Assembly: GCF_001655675.1 (NCBI RefSeq)
Contig: NZ_LYRP01000033.1
Location: 186,001 to 250,000, forward strand
Length of the DNA stretch: 64,000 nt
Direction: 5' to 3'
From: Mangrovibacter phragmitis
GTDB taxonomy: Bacteria > Pseudomonadota > Gammaproteobacteria > Enterobacterales > Enterobacteriaceae
Shown here: positions 11,003-20,209 of the stretch, in pieces
How the letters are laid out: every line of letters begins with the position of its first letter
Numbering within the stretch: position 1 is the first letter of the stretch
Notes under the pieces: generated by a model
Seen by the model: the letters and a program-made list of their open reading frames with translations, nothing else
What the model was told of the DNA's origin: nothing
The model's database searches: none
Program-made: the position numbers and the translations under genes

Positions 11003-12307
11003 ATGAAATTTCCTGGTAAACGTAAATCCAAACACTATTTTCCGGTCAGTGCCCGTGATCCGTTACTGGCGCAGGTTAAAACTGAAAGTGAGCAGACAAA
11101 TGCCTGGATTGTGGGTATTGACCAGACACTGGTCGATATCGAAGCCCGTGTGGATGATGATTTCATCAGGCGTTATGGCCTGAGTCAGGGCCACTCTCTG
11201 GTGATTGATGATGCTAAAGCAGAAGCGTTATATCAGGAACTTACCCAGAATCAGTTAATCACGCACCAGTTTGCTGGTGGGACGATTGGCAACACGATGC
11301 ATAACTACTCAGTACTGGCTGATGACCGTTCGGTTTTGTTAGGGGTGATGTGCAGTTCCATTACACCGGGCAGTTATGCATACCGTTACCTGTGTAATAC
11401 ATCCAGCCGGACAGATCTGAATTATCTGCAAGGGGTGGATGGTGCCATCGGGCGCTGTTTTACGCTGATAAGCGACAATGGCGAACGGACTTTTGCCATC
11501 AGCCCTGGCATGATGAACCACCTGCGCCCGGAAAGTATCCCTGAAGCGGTAATCGCCGGAGCCTCTGCACTGGTGTTATCGGCTTACCTGGTCCGGTGCG
11601 CGCCAGAGGAACCTATGCGCGACGCCACTATGCAGGCCATTGCTTACGCCAAAAAACATAATGTCCCGGTAGTGATTACCCTTGGAACCAGGTATGTCAT
11701 TACTGAACAGGCACAGTGGTGGCAGGATTTTCTGCGCGATAATGTTGATATTCTGGCAATGAATGAAGAAGAGGGGGAAGCTCTGACAGGTGAAAGTGAC
11801 CCGCTACTGGCGGCAAACCGTGCGCTCGACTGGGTGGATCTTGTGCTGTGTACTGCCGGGCCGGTTGGCCTGTTTATGGCCGGTTACACCGAAGATGAAA
11901 ACAAACGTAAAACTCAGCACCCGCTGTTACCCGGCGCAATAGCCGAATTTAACCAGTACGAGTTCAGCCGGGCAATGCGCCAGAACGATTGTGTTTCTCC
12001 AGTACGGGTGTTCTCCCATATTGCGCCTTATATGGGCGGGCCGGAAAAAATCATGAACACCAACGGTGCTGGCGATGGCGCGCTGGCCGCCTTGTTGCAC
12101 GATATTACTGCCAATAACTACCACCGCCAGCAAGTGCCTAATTCCAGTAAACACAGCCGCACCTGGCTGACATATTCCTCACTGGCTCAGGTGTGTAAAT
12201 ATGCCAACCGGGTCAGCTACCAGGTGCTTAACCAGCACTCTCCAAGGCTGACACGAGGTTTACCGGAGCGGGAAGACAGCCTGGAAGAAGCTTATTGGGA
12301 GCGGTAA
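11003..12307 (+). CDS. gsk: Inosine-guanosine kinase
   Basis: A 434-residue PfkB-family kinase that phosphorylates inosine and guanosine in purine salvage. The PfkB signature NTNGAGDGALAALLHD is near residues 352-367, with the catalytic Asp in GAGD; a GGTIGNTMHNYSVLADDRS sugar-binding segment lies near 92-110. Length and sequence agree with E. coli Gsk. It lies 64 bases after hemH and ends at an intrinsic terminator-like hairpin. Confidence 0.97.
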   Translation: MKFPGKRKSKHYFPVSARDPLLAQVKTESEQTNAWIVGIDQTLVDIEARVDDDFIRRYGLSQGHSLVIDDAKAEALYQELTQNQLITHQFAGGTIGNTMHNYSVLADDRSVLLGVMCSSITPGSYAYRYLCNTSSRTDLNYLQGVDGAIGRCFTLISDNGERTFAISPGMMNHLRPESIPEAVIAGASALVLSAYLVRCAPEEPMRDATMQAIAYAKKHNVPVVITLGTRYVITEQAQWWQDFLRDNVDILAMNEEEGEALTGESDPLLAANRALDWVDLVLCTAGPVGLFMAGYTEDENKRKTQHPLLPGAIAEFNQYEFSRAMRQNDCVSPVRVFSHIAPYMGGPEKIMNTNGAGDGALAALLHDITANNYHRQQVPNSSKHSRTWLTYSSLAQVCKYANRVSYQVLNQHSPRLTRGLPEREDSLEEAYWER

Positions 12308-12318
12308 GCGCACGGCTA

Positions 12319-12338
12319 AGCCTGGCATCTGCCAGGCT
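12319..12338 (+). terminator. gsk terminator-like hairpin
   Basis: A nine-base stem, AGCCTGGCA with TGCCAGGCT, with a 2-base loop lies 12 bases after the gsk stop. The T run (TTTT near 12347-12350) is short and set back, so termination strength is uncertain. Confidence 0.6.
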
Positions 12339-12555
12339 GCTGGCTGTTTTAACTCGTATGTAAAGTAACTGTTAAATAATAACCACCAGACAAATAACCT
12401 TACGCCAGCCTGACAGAAAAGGTAGTGATTATTTGTGTTTTATAACCAACAGCACTGTTTTTTATTGTGAGTTGCCCGTATTGCCAGGGTATCGCATTTT
12501 AGACCAGACAGAGCAAGCCTTCAGCTCAGCCCCGGTAATATTTATTCACCTGTTT

Positions 12556-13785
12556 TTAATGTGTTACGCGGTTATCAGGCAGAAAAATCGTCAAGATACC
12601 AATCAGTGGCAGGTAAGCACATATTTTATAAACCAGCTCAATACTGCTGTGGTCAGCCACAATTCCCAGAACCGCAGCGCCCAGCCCACCCATACCAAAT
12701 GCAAAACCGAAGAACAACCCGGAAACCACCCCAATTCGGCCTGGCAACAACTCCTGGGCATACACCAGAATGGCAGAGAATGCCGAAGCCAGAATAAAAC
12801 CGATGATCATTATCAGGATGCTGGTCCAGAACAATGAAACCCAGGGCAAAAGCAGGGTAAAGGGCGCAACACCCAGTATCGACCCCCAAATTACATATTT
12901 ACGACCAATCTTATCGCCTACCGGGCCACCAATTACTGTTCCGGCCGCAACGGCAAACAGGAATGCAAATAAGTGCAACTGGGCGCTTTGCACTGACAGG
13001 CCGAATTTATCCATCAGATAAAAGGTGAAATAACTGCTGATACTGGCAAGGTAGAAGTATTTAGAAAAAATCAGCAACAGCAGAACACAGACCGCCTGGA
13101 TAACTTTGTTACGCGGCAGCGGGTTGGTGATATGTACTTTAGGGCGTTGTTTGGCAGTGCGCTGTTGCCGGGCATACCAGCGGCTGATTTGAATCAGTAC
13201 AATGATTGCCAGTAAAGCTGCCAGCACAAACCACGCCACATTGCCTTTGCCATAAGGAGCAATCAGGATAGCTGCCAGCAATGGCCCAAGTGAGCTGCCA
13301 AAATTACCGCCAACCTGGAACAGGGACTGAGCCAGCCCATGACGCCCACCAGAAGCCATGCGCGCCACACGGGATGACTCAGGATGGAAAACTGATGACC
13401 CTGTACCCACCAACACCGCAGCCAGCAAAACCGTGTAAAAACTACCAGCAAGTGCCAGTAATACCAGACCACACAAGGTGAAACACATCCCAACAGGCAG
13501 CGACCAGGGCATAGGGTATTTATCAGTAAGATAACCCACTACTGGTTGTAGCAATGAAGAGGCTAGCTGAAAGGCCAGGGTAATCAGGCCAATTTGCACA
13601 AAACTGAGTGAAAATTCGTTTTGCAATAACGGGTAGATAGCCAGAATTAACGACTGAATCATGTCGTTAAGGAGATGCGAAAGGCTGATAGCGCCAAGGA
13701 TCCCAAATGAAGTACGTGCTTTCACATTATTCTGGGGAGTTGCCGGTAACACCTGAGGGTTGTGGCTCATGAGTAACAAAACCAT
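12556..13785 (-). CDS. fsr: Fosmidomycin-resistance MFS efflux protein Fsr
   Basis: An inner-membrane major-facilitator exporter linked in E. coli to fosmidomycin resistance. The 409-residue frame closely follows E. coli Fsr (406 residues), including KARTSFGILGAISLSHLLND, VFHPESSRVARMASGGRHG and the final FLPDN. About 12 hydrophobic segments are visible. Neither the ATG at 13785 nor the one at 13770 has a good ribosome site; the second gives 404 residues. In E. coli, ybaL and ushA flank fsr; both are missing here, leaving gsk-fsr-ybaK adjacent. Confidence 0.96.
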   Translation of the reverse strand: MVLLLMSHNPQVLPATPQNNVKARTSFGILGAISLSHLLNDMIQSLILAIYPLLQNEFSLSFVQIGLITLAFQLASSLLQPVVGYLTDKYPMPWSLPVGMCFTLCGLVLLALAGSFYTVLLAAVLVGTGSSVFHPESSRVARMASGGRHGLAQSLFQVGGNFGSSLGPLLAAILIAPYGKGNVAWFVLAALLAIIVLIQISRWYARQQRTAKQRPKVHITNPLPRNKVIQAVCVLLLLIFSKYFYLASISSYFTFYLMDKFGLSVQSAQLHLFAFLFAVAAGTVIGGPVGDKIGRKYVIWGSILGVAPFTLLLPWVSLFWTSILIMIIGFILASAFSAILVYAQELLPGRIGVVSGLFFGFAFGMGGLGAAVLGIVADHSSIELVYKICAYLPLIGILTIFLPDNRVTH

Positions 13786-13892
13786 AACAAGTGAGGAGAA
13801 AAGAAGCAGAGTGTAGCTGATTTCACCTGAGGATGAAATAATTATCAGGCTAACAGCTACCTCTAAACATCACTGGCTACTGCAATCGCGGT

Positions 13893-14372
13893 TTAATCAA
13901 TTTTCGCGATATCAGCAAAGGTTGCATCGAGTAATTTAGCCAGGTCTGCCGGTGCCAGCTCAATATCCAGCCCACGTTTACCCCCTGAAATGTACATCGT
14001 CGCAAAGTTGCTGGCAGGCGCATCAATCACCGTTGGCAGACGTTTTTTCTGCCCCAGAGGGCTTATTCCGCCAACCAGATACCCTGTGACACGCTGTGCC
14101 ACCATCGGGTCAGCCATTTCGACTTTTTTGCTTCCCAGCGCTTTGGCTACTTTTTTCAGATCAAGTTGCCCGGATACTGGTGTTACTGCGACTGCAAGAT
14201 GTTTCATATCACCGTTCAGGGCAACCAGTAACGTTTTATAAACCTGACGGGCATCAAGACCCAGTTTACGCACCACTTCATCACCAAAGTTGGTCTCATT
14301 CGGATCATGGTCATAACTGTGAAGAGTGAAAGATATCTTGTTTTTTTCGAGTAATTTAATTGCCGGAGTCAT
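13893..14372 (-). CDS. ybaK: Cys-tRNA(Pro)/Cys-tRNA(Cys) deacylase YbaK
   Basis: A 159-residue free-standing editing protein of the INS superfamily that hydrolyses Cys mis-charged onto tRNA-Pro and related mischarged tRNAs. Length equals the family norm. Typical segments are [11 protein letters not shown], the [10 protein letters not shown] loop with the functional lysine, and [11 protein letters not shown] near residues 100-110. It is on the minus strand with ybaP upstream; the small RNA gene chiX lies between them on the opposite strand. Confidence 0.96.
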   Translation of the reverse strand: MTPAIKLLEKNKISFTLHSYDHDPNETNFGDEVVRKLGLDARQVYKTLLVALNGDMKHLAVAVTPVSGQLDLKKVAKALGSKKVEMADPMVAQRVTGYLVGGISPLGQKKRLPTVIDAPASNFATMYISGGKRGLDIELAPADLAKLLDATFADIAKID

Positions 14373-14492
14373 AAGGCGTTTTCGTCTGGTTAATAGTGAA
14401 CTACAGGGAGAATAAACCTGGGGGAGGGAAAAAAAATAGTACCAGATTGCTAAACAACCGTAGCCATTATGCTCGTGCTGCGAGACAATTCT

Positions 14493-14578
14493 GATGTGAG
14501 CCTCAGGCTCATCATAAAAATAACTATTTGAATTCCTCTTTGACGGGCCAGTACCCTGTTACTGGCCGTTTTTTTTTG
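14493..14578 (+). ncRNA. chiX: Hfq-dependent small RNA ChiX (MicM/SroB)
   Basis: The 3' half is diagnostic: the seed segment AATTCCTCTTTGACGGGCC, a terminator stem GGCCAGTA with TACTGGCC (14546-14567), and a run of nine T. The position between ybaK and ybaP on the plus strand is that of E. coli chiX. The 5' hairpin TGAGCC/GGCTCA (14497-14511) replaces the E. coli 5' stem with different bases, and the exact 5' end is set here from the E. coli length (about 84 nt). ChiX represses chitoporin (chiP) mRNA. The last ~20 bases overlap the 3' end of ybaP in antisense. Confidence 0.9.
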
Positions 14579-15371
14579 CCTGCAACAACTCAGGCAGATT
14601 CCCGCTACCGTATAAATGTAGTGCCCCAACAGCGACGACATAGCGCCCGGGAGGCAACTGCTGCAGATACGCATTCCAGGTAATATTACGCTGATTCATT
14701 AATACATCATACAATTGATCGCCAAAGGTGTTTGGTAATGACGTATTGCCGGATGCCGGAGGGGTCTGAAGCCACCAGCTAATCATCACTTGAAGTAAGT
14801 GTGCATTGGTTCGCCAGTGAGTCAGTGTATCCAGTAACAGTGGCAGGCCATCATCGGGCAGGGTATTGAGCAGGGCGATTTGCTGGTCTGAACCTTCGAG
14901 CTCTAAAATCTTGCGCCCACTTTGCTGTGCGGCATTCAGTAATTGCCAGTCAATGCCGTATTCCGGTCTTAACCCCAGTCGCTGTGCCTGGTGCGCCTGG
15001 AGCACCAGCGCTATTTGCCAGAAAGGCAGGGCATCCAACTGCCTCATAGCGACACCTGCTTCATTTGCTACCTGTTCTACTTCTGCCAGTTGTTCGGCAC
15101 TGAGGCGGCTTTCCAGTGGGTCGCACCAGGGAACATTGTTAAACGGGGAATCACCGGTCAGAATATCGGCTTCAACAATTAGCGCATCACAACTATGAAG
15201 CTTGCGTATGAGCCTGGCAGGCAAGGGAGCCATATTGGGCGTTCCCATATGGATACTGCCAACCAGGTGTAAATAACGGCCTCCGGGCAGAACAACATCA
15301 AGTGCAGGCCAGGAGTAGCCCTGATTAACCCACTGATTCAATAATGCTTTTAAACGGCTGAAAAATGGCAT
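14559..15371 (-). CDS. ybaP: TraB/GumN-family protein YbaP
   Basis: A 270-residue protein of the TraB/GumN family (E. coli YbaP is 264 residues). Family features include YLHLVGSIHMGTPNM with the conserved GSIHMG near residues 37-42, LIVEADIL near 64-71, and a C-terminal YVVAVGALHLYGSGNLPELL. Members are proposed metal-dependent hydrolases related to the Tiki proteases; activity in enteric bacteria is unproven. The stop codon lies inside the terminator of chiX on the other strand. No clear signal peptide is seen. Confidence 0.93.
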   Translation of the reverse strand: MPFFSRLKALLNQWVNQGYSWPALDVVLPGGRYLHLVGSIHMGTPNMAPLPARLIRKLHSCDALIVEADILTGDSPFNNVPWCDPLESRLSAEQLAEVEQVANEAGVAMRQLDALPFWQIALVLQAHQAQRLGLRPEYGIDWQLLNAAQQSGRKILELEGSDQQIALLNTLPDDGLPLLLDTLTHWRTNAHLLQVMISWWLQTPPASGNTSLPNTFGDQLYDVLMNQRNITWNAYLQQLPPGRYVVAVGALHLYGSGNLPELLQAKKNGQ

Positions 15372-15421
15372 TCGTTCAAGTCCCGGTAAAACACCATGCT
15401 AACCCGGCAGGCAAAAAAAGC

Positions 15422-15461
15422 AACACCCCGTTATCCGGGGTGTTGCGGTTGATGGCAAACC
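15422..15461. repeat. 40-bp direct repeat, copy 1, with terminator-like stem
   Basis: Identical over 40 bases to the copy at 15586-15625. Each copy begins with a perfect nine-base stem, AACACCCCG with CGGGGTGTT, and a five-base loop. The shared 17-base tail (GCGGTTGATGGCAAACC) is not part of the stem, so the identity reflects a duplication and not just convergent hairpins. Confidence 0.9.
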
Positions 15462-15539
15462 TTATGTCTGCACAGAACAAGCGGGTGTCGCCTAATAAAA
15501 AACAAGGAAAATTAACTTGTTGATTTTCGTCTGCTAACT

Positions 15540-15575
15540 AAAAAGAAGGAAAAACCACGTTTTTTCCTTCTTTTT
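15540..15575. terminator. A/T-rich bidirectional terminator hairpin
   Basis: A perfect 15-base stem (arms 15540-15554 and 15561-15575) with purine-only left arm and loop CCACGT, ending in a T run when read on the plus strand and in a T run when read on the minus strand. It lies between copA (3' end at 15642) and ybaP (start at 15371), both on the minus strand, between two copies of a 40-bp repeat. Confidence 0.7.
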
Positions 15576-15585
15576 CATCAATATG

Positions 15586-15625
15586 AACACCCCGTTATCC
15601 GGGGTGTTGCGGTTGATGGCAAACC
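15586..15625. repeat. 40-bp direct repeat, copy 2, with terminator-like stem
   Basis: Second exact copy of the repeat at 15422-15461, 164 bases away, and 17 bases beyond the copA stop codon. Its GC-rich nine-base stem could act as a copA terminator on the minus strand. Confidence 0.9.
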
Positions 15626-15641
15626 ACCTGTTTACCCGGCT

Positions 15642-18140
15642 TTACCGGGGTTTGTAGCGTAACAGCCGGTTGGCGTTACTGACCACCGTGATAGAGGAAA
15701 GCGCCATTGCTGCGCCTGCAACTACCGGGTTGAGCAGTGTGCCGGTCAGTGGCCAGAGCACCCCGGCGGCAACCGGGATCCCCAGCGCATTGTAGATAAA
15801 CGCACCCAGCAGGTTTTGTTTCATATTTTTTAAGGTGGCCCTGGATATCGACATGGCGTCAGCAACCCCTTGCAGGTCATGGCGCATTAACGTCATGCCT
15901 GCGGTTTCGATGGCGACATCACTCCCGCCACCCATGGCAACCCCAACATCTGCCTGTGCCAGCGCAGGAGCATCGTTGATACCATCGCCAACCATCACCA
16001 CATGCCGGCCCTGCTGTTGCAATTGGGTAATGGCTTCTGCTTTGCCATCAGGCAGCACGCCAGCAATCACCGTATCAATTCCCGCCTGTTTGGCGATAGC
16101 GCCCGCGGTAACGGGGTTATCGCCTGTCAGCATCACCAGGTGGTATCCCATCCCATGCAGGCGCTCAAGTGCAGCCCGGCTGGTCTCACGCAGTGGGTCG
16201 GCAATGGCGAATAATGCCACCAGGGTGCCGTCCACAGCCAGTAATACAGGTGTCTCCCCCTGGCTTGCGACATTATCCAGCGACTGACGTGCGGGAAGGG
16301 TATCCACACCCGTTTCTTCCATCATCGCCTGGTTACCCAATGAGACTTGCCGCCCGTCAATTTCACCCTGTACACCTTTACCACCCAGAGTGCGAAAACT
16401 CCTGGTGGGCAGTAATGTCGTTGTTCCAGCTTTATCAACAATCGCTTTCGCCAGTGGGTGGCTGGCACCCTGTTCAAGGCTGGCGGCAAACTGCAGCACT
16501 GCTGATTCATCCAGCTCACTAAAAGTGGCTATCTGTGTTACCTGGGGTTTGCCTTCTGTTAGTGTGCCGGTTTTATCGAACACGATTGTATCGACTTCGC
16601 TGGCACGTTGTAGGGCATCGGCATCTTTAACCAGTACGCCAAATTCAGCGGCACGGCCAACACCGGCAATAATCGACATGGGCGTAGCGAGGCCCAGTGC
16701 GCACGGGCAGGCAATAATTAATACCGTAGTGGCAATCACCAGGGTATAAACAATTTGCGGAGCCGGTCCAAAGAAATACCAAATGGCTGCGCTGAACAAA
16801 GCAATTGCGACAACCGCTGGCACAAATACCGCAGCGATTTTATCCGCCATCTGCCCAATTTGTGGCTTGCTGGACTGCGCCTGGCGCACCATACGGATAA
16901 TCCGCGCCAGCGTTGTCTGGTTGCCGGTGGCCTCGGCACGGAACAGCACGCTGCCATCCTGTAGCAGTGTCCCTGCGTGAACCGCTTCGCCCGCACTTTT
17001 ATGTTGGGGAACGGGTTCCCCCGTAAGCATGGCTTCATCCAGCCAGGCTTCACCCTGAGTTATCTCTCCGTCAACCGGTACCCGGTCACCGGTAGTCAGG
17101 CGCAGGGTCATCCCTTTAGTGACCTGAGCAAGCGGAACGGTTTCTTCACCTTTTTCAGTGACAACCCGTGCGGTTGGCGGAGTTAAATCCAGCAGGCGCT
17201 CCAGTGCACGGGAAGAGCGCTGGCGGGCACGTTGCTCCAGCATATGCCCCAGGTTAATTAACCCGATAATCATGGTGCTGGCTTCATAATAAAGGTGGCG
17301 GGCCTGGTCCGGAAAAGCATGGGGCCACAGATTGACGTTAATGGAGTAAAGCCAGGCAACACCTGTTCCCAGCGCCACCAGCGTATCCATAGTCGCGGTT
17401 CTGTTCAGCAGACTTTTCCAGGCGCTACGGTAGAAATGACCACCAGCGATAACCATGACGGCCAGTGTCAGCCAGCCAATCCACAACCATTGCTGGCGGT
17501 TTGCATCGGTGACCACCATATGGTCGCCAACCATGCCCCAGACCATCACCGGGATACCAACCAGCAACGCGAGGATGGCCTGCCAGCGAAAACGAGACAT
17601 CGCATGTTGCGCTGTTTGTTGTTGCCGTTCACGGCGCTGCTGGTCATCTTCTATGGCTTCGGCATCATACCCGGCCTGTTGTACAGCCTGGATCAGTGCA
17701 CTGGCAGGGGCATCACCCAGAACCAGTGCACTGCGTTCTGCCAGGTTGACCCGTGCCTGGGTTACGCCGGGCACATGCGCCAGCGCATTTTGCACCCGGG
17801 AAACACAGCTGGCACAGCTCATGCCACTTATCAACAAATGCTGGCTGTCATCAGTGGTAGTGTCTGCCGGAAGCTCATTATCTGCCGCTGCCAGTACTTC
17901 CGGCTGAGTGTTTGACTCTGCCAGCGGCTCAGATTTTGGGTGGCTGGCCAGTTGAGCCTCGTACCCGGCTTCTTTTACGGTGGCAATTAACTGCTCTGCG
18001 CTTGCGCTACCGGTGATTTCTGCCTGGTTGAGCGTAACTTCAGCGCTTTCAACATCGCTGCGTTTTTCCAGACTTTCTTTGACACGTTTGACACAGTGGC
18101 CGCAAGACAGGCCATCCAGTGCGAGAGTAATATGAGACAT
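15642..18140 (-). CDS. copA: Cu(I)-exporting P-type ATPase CopA
   Basis: Inner-membrane Cu(I) efflux pump of 832 residues (834 in E. coli). Two N-terminal heavy-metal domains carry CGHC (13-16) and CASC (about 100-103). The transport motif ACPCALG, the phosphorylation site DKTGTLT and the hinge GDGINDAP are all present. The ATG at 18140 has AGGAG seven bases upstream; the ten-codon extension is unsupported. A CueR-type promoter precedes it and cueR is divergent. A -1 slippery site at codons 68-69 (separate entry) predicts the free first domain, CopA(Z). Confidence 0.98.
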   Translation of the reverse strand: MSHITLALDGLSCGHCVKRVKESLEKRSDVESAEVTLNQAEITGSASAEQLIATVKEAGYEAQLASHPKSEPLAESNTQPEVLAAADNELPADTTTDDSQHLLISGMSCASCVSRVQNALAHVPGVTQARVNLAERSALVLGDAPASALIQAVQQAGYDAEAIEDDQQRRERQQQTAQHAMSRFRWQAILALLVGIPVMVWGMVGDHMVVTDANRQQWLWIGWLTLAVMVIAGGHFYRSAWKSLLNRTATMDTLVALGTGVAWLYSINVNLWPHAFPDQARHLYYEASTMIIGLINLGHMLEQRARQRSSRALERLLDLTPPTARVVTEKGEETVPLAQVTKGMTLRLTTGDRVPVDGEITQGEAWLDEAMLTGEPVPQHKSAGEAVHAGTLLQDGSVLFRAEATGNQTTLARIIRMVRQAQSSKPQIGQMADKIAAVFVPAVVAIALFSAAIWYFFGPAPQIVYTLVIATTVLIIACPCALGLATPMSIIAGVGRAAEFGVLVKDADALQRASEVDTIVFDKTGTLTEGKPQVTQIATFSELDESAVLQFAASLEQGASHPLAKAIVDKAGTTTLLPTRSFRTLGGKGVQGEIDGRQVSLGNQAMMEETGVDTLPARQSLDNVASQGETPVLLAVDGTLVALFAIADPLRETSRAALERLHGMGYHLVMLTGDNPVTAGAIAKQAGIDTVIAGVLPDGKAEAITQLQQQGRHVVMVGDGINDAPALAQADVGVAMGGGSDVAIETAGMTLMRHDLQGVADAMSISRATLKNMKQNLLGAFIYNALGIPVAAGVLWPLTGTLLNPVVAGAAMALSSITVVSNANRLLRYKPR
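17922..17940 (-). promoter_or_regulatory. copA -1 frameshift site predicting CopA(Z)
   Basis: On the minus strand the codons Pro68-Lys69 read C CCA AAA. A -1 slip on CCCAAAA (plus-strand 17934-17940) gives CCC AAA ATC TGA, so synthesis would stop after a 70-residue protein ending Pro-Lys-Ile. E. coli copA uses CCCAAAG at the same place to make a 70-residue copper chaperone. Complementary arms CCGCTG and CAGCGG (plus-strand 17885-17890 and 17922-17927) lie downstream of the slip and could form the stimulating structure. Use of the site is inferred. Confidence 0.75.
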
Positions 18141-18246
18141 ATAACCACTCCTGTTTGTAATTGCCCGCATTCACGCCAATTTTTTGGCGGAGCGAAGCAC
18201 TAAGTTATCTTGTGCAAATCATCAGCATGATATTGCGTTATGATTA

Positions 18247-18277
18247 AGGTTAAACCTTCCATTAAGGGGAAGGTCAA
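18247..18277 (-). promoter_or_regulatory. CueR-controlled copA promoter
   Basis: Reading the minus strand: -35 TTGACC (18272-18277), a long 19-base spacer, and -10 TAACCT (18247-18252). The spacer holds the dyad ACCTTCC/GGAAGGT (18254-18274). The long spacer with a centred dyad is the standard MerR-family activator layout and nearly identical to the E. coli copA promoter. Confidence 0.93.
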
Positions 18278-18286
18278 GGAGGTGAT

Positions 18287-18703
18287 GTGAATATTAGCGA
18301 TGTGGCGAAAAAAACAGGCTTAACCAGCAAAGCCATTCGTTTTTATGAAGAAAAAGGGCTGGTGACGCCGCCACTGCGTGGTGAAAATGGCTACCGGAGC
18401 TATAACCCTAAGCACCTGGAAGAACTGACATTATTGCGCCAGGCACGCCAGGTGGGGTTCACCCTGGAAGAGTGCCGTGAACTGGTGCATTTATTTAATG
18501 ATCCTGCGCGGCACAGTGCCGATGTGAAAGCGCGAACGCTGCAAAAAATTGACGAGATCGATTTACATATTCAGGAATTGCTGGAAATGAAAACACGCCT
18601 GCAGGCGCTGGCGGAAAATTGCCCAGGCGATGACACGGCTGATTGCCCGATTATTGATAATCTTGCCGGGTGTTGCCACCACAATACCCCTGCGCAGCGC
18701 TAA
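18287..18703 (+). CDS. cueR: Copper-responsive MerR-family activator CueR
   Basis: A 138-residue Cu(I) sensor that activates copA and usually cueO. The N-terminal winged helix begins [25 protein letters not shown], followed by the dimerisation helix; the metal loop CPGDDTADC (about 113-121) carries both ligand cysteines, and the tail ends CCHHN. The start is GTG at 18287, decided by AAGGAGG six bases upstream; no in-frame ATG fits. The gene is divergent from copA. Confidence 0.97.
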   Translation: MNISDVAKKTGLTSKAIRFYEEKGLVTPPLRGENGYRSYNPKHLEELTLLRQARQVGFTLEECRELVHLFNDPARHSADVKARTLQKIDEIDLHIQELLEMKTRLQALAENCPGDDTADCPIIDNLAGCCHHNTPAQR

Positions 18704-18735
18704 CCTGCTGCACAGGGAAATACTGGCATCAGGGT

Positions 18736-19197
18736 TCATGCCCCAAGGGAGCCGGATACTTCAATACGTAAAGTAATTCCTTCAACACGCACAACGCGCA
18801 CACGGGTTCCGGCAGGTAAATCGGTATCGGCCTTCACTGGCCATACACTGTCGCCCAACCGTACCTGGCCATGCCCGTTGACCAGGTTATTTTCCAGCAC
18901 AAAGACCTGGCCTGCCAGTTGGTTGCCCCGCTGGTTGAGTTGCTGACCGGGCTGGTTGATGTTTTTCTGGCTCAGCCAGCGCCACCATAAAAAAGCACAC
19001 AGCACAGTCAACACGGCAAAACTGGTACCCTGCCAGGCCCAGCCCACCGGCAGGAGCCAGGCAATCAGGCCGGTTACCAGCGCAGCAATACCACTCCACA
19101 GCAGGTAACCACTGGCACCGAGCATTTCAGCGGCCAGTAACAGGCCGCCCAGACTCAACCAGAATGCATGCGGATGTGCAGCAATCAGTGGAATCAT
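18736..19197 (-). CDS. ybbJ: NfeD-family membrane protein YbbJ
   Basis: A 153-residue inner-membrane protein with three or four hydrophobic helices (about residues 10-75) and a C-terminal OB-like NfeD domain containing [27 protein letters not shown]. NfeD proteins pair with SPFH/stomatin proteins, and here the ATG overlaps the qmcA stop by four bases, indicating coupled translation. A role in membrane microdomain or membrane-protein quality control is inferred from the partner. Confidence 0.94.
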   Translation of the reverse strand: MIPLIAAHPHAFWLSLGGLLLAAEMLGASGYLLWSGIAALVTGLIAWLLPVGWAWQGTSFAVLTVLCAFLWWRWLSQKNINQPGQQLNQRGNQLAGQVFVLENNLVNGHGQVRLGDSVWPVKADTDLPAGTRVRVVRVEGITLRIEVSGSLGA

Positions 19198-20111
19198 TTT
19201 ATTTTCCGTTGCACCTGACTGTCTTTAATTAACTCGCTGATACCCGCGATAGAGCCCATAAGGCTGCTGGCATCCAGCGGCATCAGAACGACTTTACTGT
19301 TTTCAGCGGAACCAATCTGTTGCAGAGCATCAGTATATTTCTGTGCAACAAAATAGTTCACAGCCTGGATATCACCCGCAGCAATGGCCTCAGAAACCAT
19401 ACGCGTTGCCTGTGCTTCTGCTTCAGCAGAACGCTCACGCGCTTCTGCCTGTAAAAATGCAGACTGACGGTCACCTTCTGCTTTCAGGATCTGCGACTGT
19501 TTTTCCCCTTCAGCTTTGAGAATTTCAGCCTGACGAACCCCTTCGGCTTCCAGAATGTAAGCACGCTTGGTACGTTCAGCTTTCATTTGCGCGTTCATGG
19601 AGGCAATCAGTTCAGCTGGCGGGCGAACATCGCGAATTTCAATACGTGTGACTTTCACGCCCCAGGGGTTGGTTGCTTCATCAACAATATGCAACAGACG
19701 GGTATTGATACTGTCGCGCTGCGAGAGCATTTCATCAAGCTCCATTGAGCCCAGTACAGTACGAATATTTGTCATGGTGAGATTCATGATAGACAGATCA
19801 AGGTTGCTGACCTCATAGGCAGCACGCGCCGGATCAATCACCTGAATAAAGCAGACGGCATCTATCGTGACGTTGGCGTTATCTTTAGAGATAACTTCCT
19901 GGGAAGGGATATCCAGAACCTGCTCCATCATATTGATCTTACGGCCAATACGATCCATAAACGGCACAACCAGGTTCAGGCCAGGCATCAGTGTTTTGGT
20001 ATAACGACCAAAACGTTCAACTGTCCATTGAAAACCCTGCGGGACAATTTTCACCCCGGCAGAGACGATCACCAGTGCAACAACAATTAGAACCGGGATC
20101 ACGATTAGCAT
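19194..20111 (-). CDS. qmcA: SPFH/stomatin-family protein QmcA
   Basis: A 305-residue inner-membrane protein with one N-terminal helix (residues 2-22) and an SPFH domain ([24 protein letters not shown]). The coiled-coil region has repeating [19 protein letters not shown] segments near residues 190-215. In E. coli QmcA is associated with FtsH and the HflKC complex and forms large ring-like assemblies. It forms an operon with ybbJ. Length and order match E. coli. Confidence 0.97.
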   Translation of the reverse strand: MLIVIPVLIVVALVIVSAGVKIVPQGFQWTVERFGRYTKTLMPGLNLVVPFMDRIGRKINMMEQVLDIPSQEVISKDNANVTIDAVCFIQVIDPARAAYEVSNLDLSIMNLTMTNIRTVLGSMELDEMLSQRDSINTRLLHIVDEATNPWGVKVTRIEIRDVRPPAELIASMNAQMKAERTKRAYILEAEGVRQAEILKAEGEKQSQILKAEGDRQSAFLQAEARERSAEAEAQATRMVSEAIAAGDIQAVNYFVAQKYTDALQQIGSAENSKVVLMPLDASSLMGSIAGISELIKDSQVQRKIK

Positions 20112-20209
20112 AAAAAACCTCCTGTTTAATAGTGAGAGTAATTCTACCCTAAAAAATAAACAGGAGGTGCTACTATATTCGAGGGTTTACACCAGGTAAT
20201 CTCGAATAA

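Noticed and set aside
12433..12837. A 134-codon plus-strand frame after gsk
   Set aside because: Most of it is antisense to fsr, it has no ribosome site, and the sequence shows no family features.
15835..17915. Several 65-206 codon plus-strand frames opposite copA
   Set aside because: All are antisense shadows of copA, whose P-type ATPase motifs are unambiguous.
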